Positions 4,928 through 6,334 of a stretch of 6,334 nt of DNA are shown piece after piece. The position numbers and the translations under genes were made by a program. Numbering within the stretch: the first letter of the stretch is position 1; every line of letters starts with the position of its first letter. The DNA lies in assembly GCA_001797695.1 (NCBI GenBank), contig MGQD01000032.1:1-6334 (forward strand). The letters run 5' to 3'. Source of the DNA: Deltaproteobacteria bacterium RBG_13_49_15. Lineage in GTDB: Bacteria; Desulfobacterota; Desulfobacteria; Desulfobacterales; UBA2156. The notes beneath the pieces were generated by a model that was given only the letters and a program-made list of their open reading frames with translations, did not search any database and was not told the DNA's origin.

Positions 4928-6334
4928 CCATTGAGAGAGATGCCAGAAACGGCCCCGGAGGCTCGCTGATCGGCGTTTCCGGCCTTATTGAAGCCAGTTC
5001 ATTTAATGCTTCGCGCACTTCTTTGGATCCTTTTTCAAAGACCGATTTCACTATCTCAAAATCCTTGTTCACACCCCTTGTTGAAAATTTTCCGCCGGTC
5101 TTTTGCAAATACTTATTCACCAGATCCCGCACCCCTTCCCAACTGTCTTGCCGTCTTTGACTATCGAGCGGAGTCAGTCCATCGATATTCTTAAGCTGTT
5201 TTCGAAGGAAGCGCCTCCGCAACAGCTTCATGATCCAGGCCATCCATAGCAGGAAAAGCAAGGCGGAAGCGCCTCCGGCCAAACCAATTTGGACAGATGA
5301 TGAGATCCCCGATAATGCCCCCTCTGCGGATAAAAAGAAAGTCCCTGCGGCAGCCGCAATGATGCTGAAAAGGAGACCGGCGGACAAATGGCTAAAAGTC
5401 AGATTCCGCACCTTCCGGCGGTATGTGGAGAGGGCTTCCAGAAAATGGCTCAACCGCTCGCTTTGGGTTTCCACGAACGCCGCCATATTATCAAGGCGGT
5501 ATCGGGGGGCTTCGAGTATTGCTTTTCTCAAATCCTCTCGCTGATTTTCCAGATGCTTTAGATAATCGCTTTCATGTTCCAGGCGCTCCCGGGAAAGCCT
5601 GGCGACTCGTGAGGAGTAGGTCAAATGGATCATCGGGATGTCTTTTCGGCCGGTGATCTGGGAAAGGTTCCAGCACAATGTGCCGTAAACCCTCAATAGA
5701 TCGGTTAGCGAGCCGCATTCATCAATCCGGTTGAGTACGAATAGAACCCGGTCTTCAAAGGTGCGGGCCGGAAGAATATCCCGAAGGCTGATGTGGGCTT
5801 CTCGAACAGTACCGGCCTTATGGGGATCAAAGAGGACCAGGATCAAGTCCGCGATGTGGGCGAAATCTCCGATCACCTCCTGATAATTGTATCCCCGATC
5901 CTTTTCGGCAATGCTATCCAGCATCCCAGGCGTATCGATGACGGCCAAACTCTTTAAAAACGGCGAGCTGACCCTTTTCAGTCGAAAGTGAGCGGCGAAA
6001 CGCTGGCCGTGTTTTTTAAGCGATTCAAATGGAAACTCCGGATCGTTGAGCAGATATTTGCCGTCCCGCTCTTCGGTTGTCCGTATCTCGGTTTCAGGAG
6101 AGGACTTGTCGTCATAGGTAATTACGGTGAAGGAATCGTCCGTGGGGGCCTGGCCCGTGGCCTGGATGTCCGCGCCTAAAAATTCATTAATCAAAGCGGA
6201 TTTCCCGGAAGAATAATTCCCGATGACCAGTACCAACGGCCGCCATTTGATGTTGGTTTCAAGAGGCGCTTCGCTGTACCCGTATCGCAGGGCCACCGGG
6301 CTTAGGTGTTCCTTCACCATCTCCTGCAGCTCGT
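4914..6334 (-). CDS. Dynamin/EHD-like membrane GTPase (N-terminus beyond window)
   Basis: At least 468 residues, numbered from the first in-window ATG (6320-6318). The GTPase domain spans about 27-240: P-loop GNYSSGKS (34-41), switch-I region APTDDSFT (58-65, with the threonine in the G2 position), DTPGM (129-133) and NRID (197-200, a variant of N/TKxD). The spacing and the PT-D-F block resemble the eukaryotic EHD and bacterial dynamin-like families rather than small Ras-like GTPases. A charged, probably helical stretch follows (about 240-305). Two hydrophobic segments (about 311-331 and 342-364), separated by a short loop and followed by a basic cluster (KLLRRRFLRK, 365-374), suggest a membrane hairpin as in mitofusin-type or other bacterial dynamin-like proteins. 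A polar helical tail ends the protein. The frame stays open upstream of 6320 to the window edge (codons for ELQE), and GGAG directly abuts that ATG with no spacer, so the true start is probably outside the window. The family suggests GTP-driven membrane remodelling, but the cellular role is unknown. The gene converges on the operon and has no obvious link to it. Confidence 0.8.
   Translation of the reverse strand, partial: ELQEMVKEHLSPVALRYGYSEAPLETNIKWRPLVLVIGNYSSGKSALINEFLGADIQATGQAPTDDSFTVITYDDKSSPETEIRTTEERDGKYLLNDPEFPFESLKKHGQRFAAHFRLKRVSSPFLKSLAVIDTPGMLDSIAEKDRGYNYQEVIGDFAHIADLILVLFDPHKAGTVREAHISLRDILPARTFEDRVLFVLNRIDECGSLTDLLRVYGTLCWNLSQITGRKDIPMIHLTYSSRVARLSRERLEHESDYLKHLENQREDLRKAILEAPRYRLDNMAAFVETQSERLSHFLEALSTYRRKVRNLTFSHLSAGLLFSIIAAAAGTFFLSAEGALSGISSSVQIGLAGGASALLFLLWMAWIMKLLRRRFLRKQLKNIDGLTPLDSQRRQDSWEGVRDLVNKYLQKTGGKFSTRGVNKDFEIVKSVFEKGSKEVREALNELASIRPETPISEPPGPFLASLSMEKGR

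Noticed and set aside
5230..5544. + strand open frame of 104 codons opposite the GTPase
   Set aside because: It is antisense to the membrane and helical part of the GTPase. Its basic composition reflects the reverse of leucine- and alanine-rich coding sequence.

Overview
The window carries three co-directional genes on the + strand that look like one operon, a short intergenic gap, and one convergent gene on the - strand that runs off the right edge. The organism is probably an anaerobic Desulfobacterota (Deltaproteobacteria, Desulfobacterales-like). This rests on the gene set (an ADP-forming acyl-CoA synthetase fusion in the ATP-grasp-first order and an EHD/dynamin-like GTPase) and on a roughly 156-bp inverted-repeat element near the left edge that resembles intergenic repeats I associate with that group. 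The taxonomic call is an inference without a database search.

Layout. Positions 1-73 hold no confident gene. Positions 74-229 are a non-coding repeat with imperfect 21-bp terminal inverted repeats (16/21 matching) and a perfect 7-bp internal hairpin. Four bases to its right is a very good sigma70-type promoter (TTGACA, 16-bp spacer, AATAAT; 233-260), then a strong Shine-Dalgarno and the first gene. Gene 1 (287-1291) is a YhdH/AcuI-type NADPH-dependent acryloyl-CoA reductase of the medium-chain dehydrogenase/reductase superfamily. Gene 2 (1322-3487) is a 721-residue fused acyl-CoA synthetase (ADP-forming), ATP-grasp half first and CoA-binding/ligase half second, with both catalytic histidines and the conserved glutamate present. 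Gene 3 (3484-4758) is a 12-helix major facilitator transporter whose start codon overlaps the stop of gene 2 (ATGA). Positions 4759-4913 are non-coding apart from weak terminator-like hairpins. Gene 4 (4914 to beyond the right edge, - strand) is a dynamin/EHD-like GTPase with a P-loop, DTPG and NRID motifs and a paired membrane segment.

How the genes may work together. Genes 1-3 read as an import, activate, reduce module. The transporter would bring in a small carboxylate, the synthetase would convert it to its CoA thioester with ATP (or run in reverse and make ATP), and the reductase would reduce a 2,3-enoyl-CoA such as acryloyl-CoA to propionyl-CoA. Acrylate, DMSP or 3-hydroxypropionate would fit, but the substrate is not readable from the sequence. 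The GTPase gene is convergent and probably unrelated in function; its fold suggests membrane remodelling.
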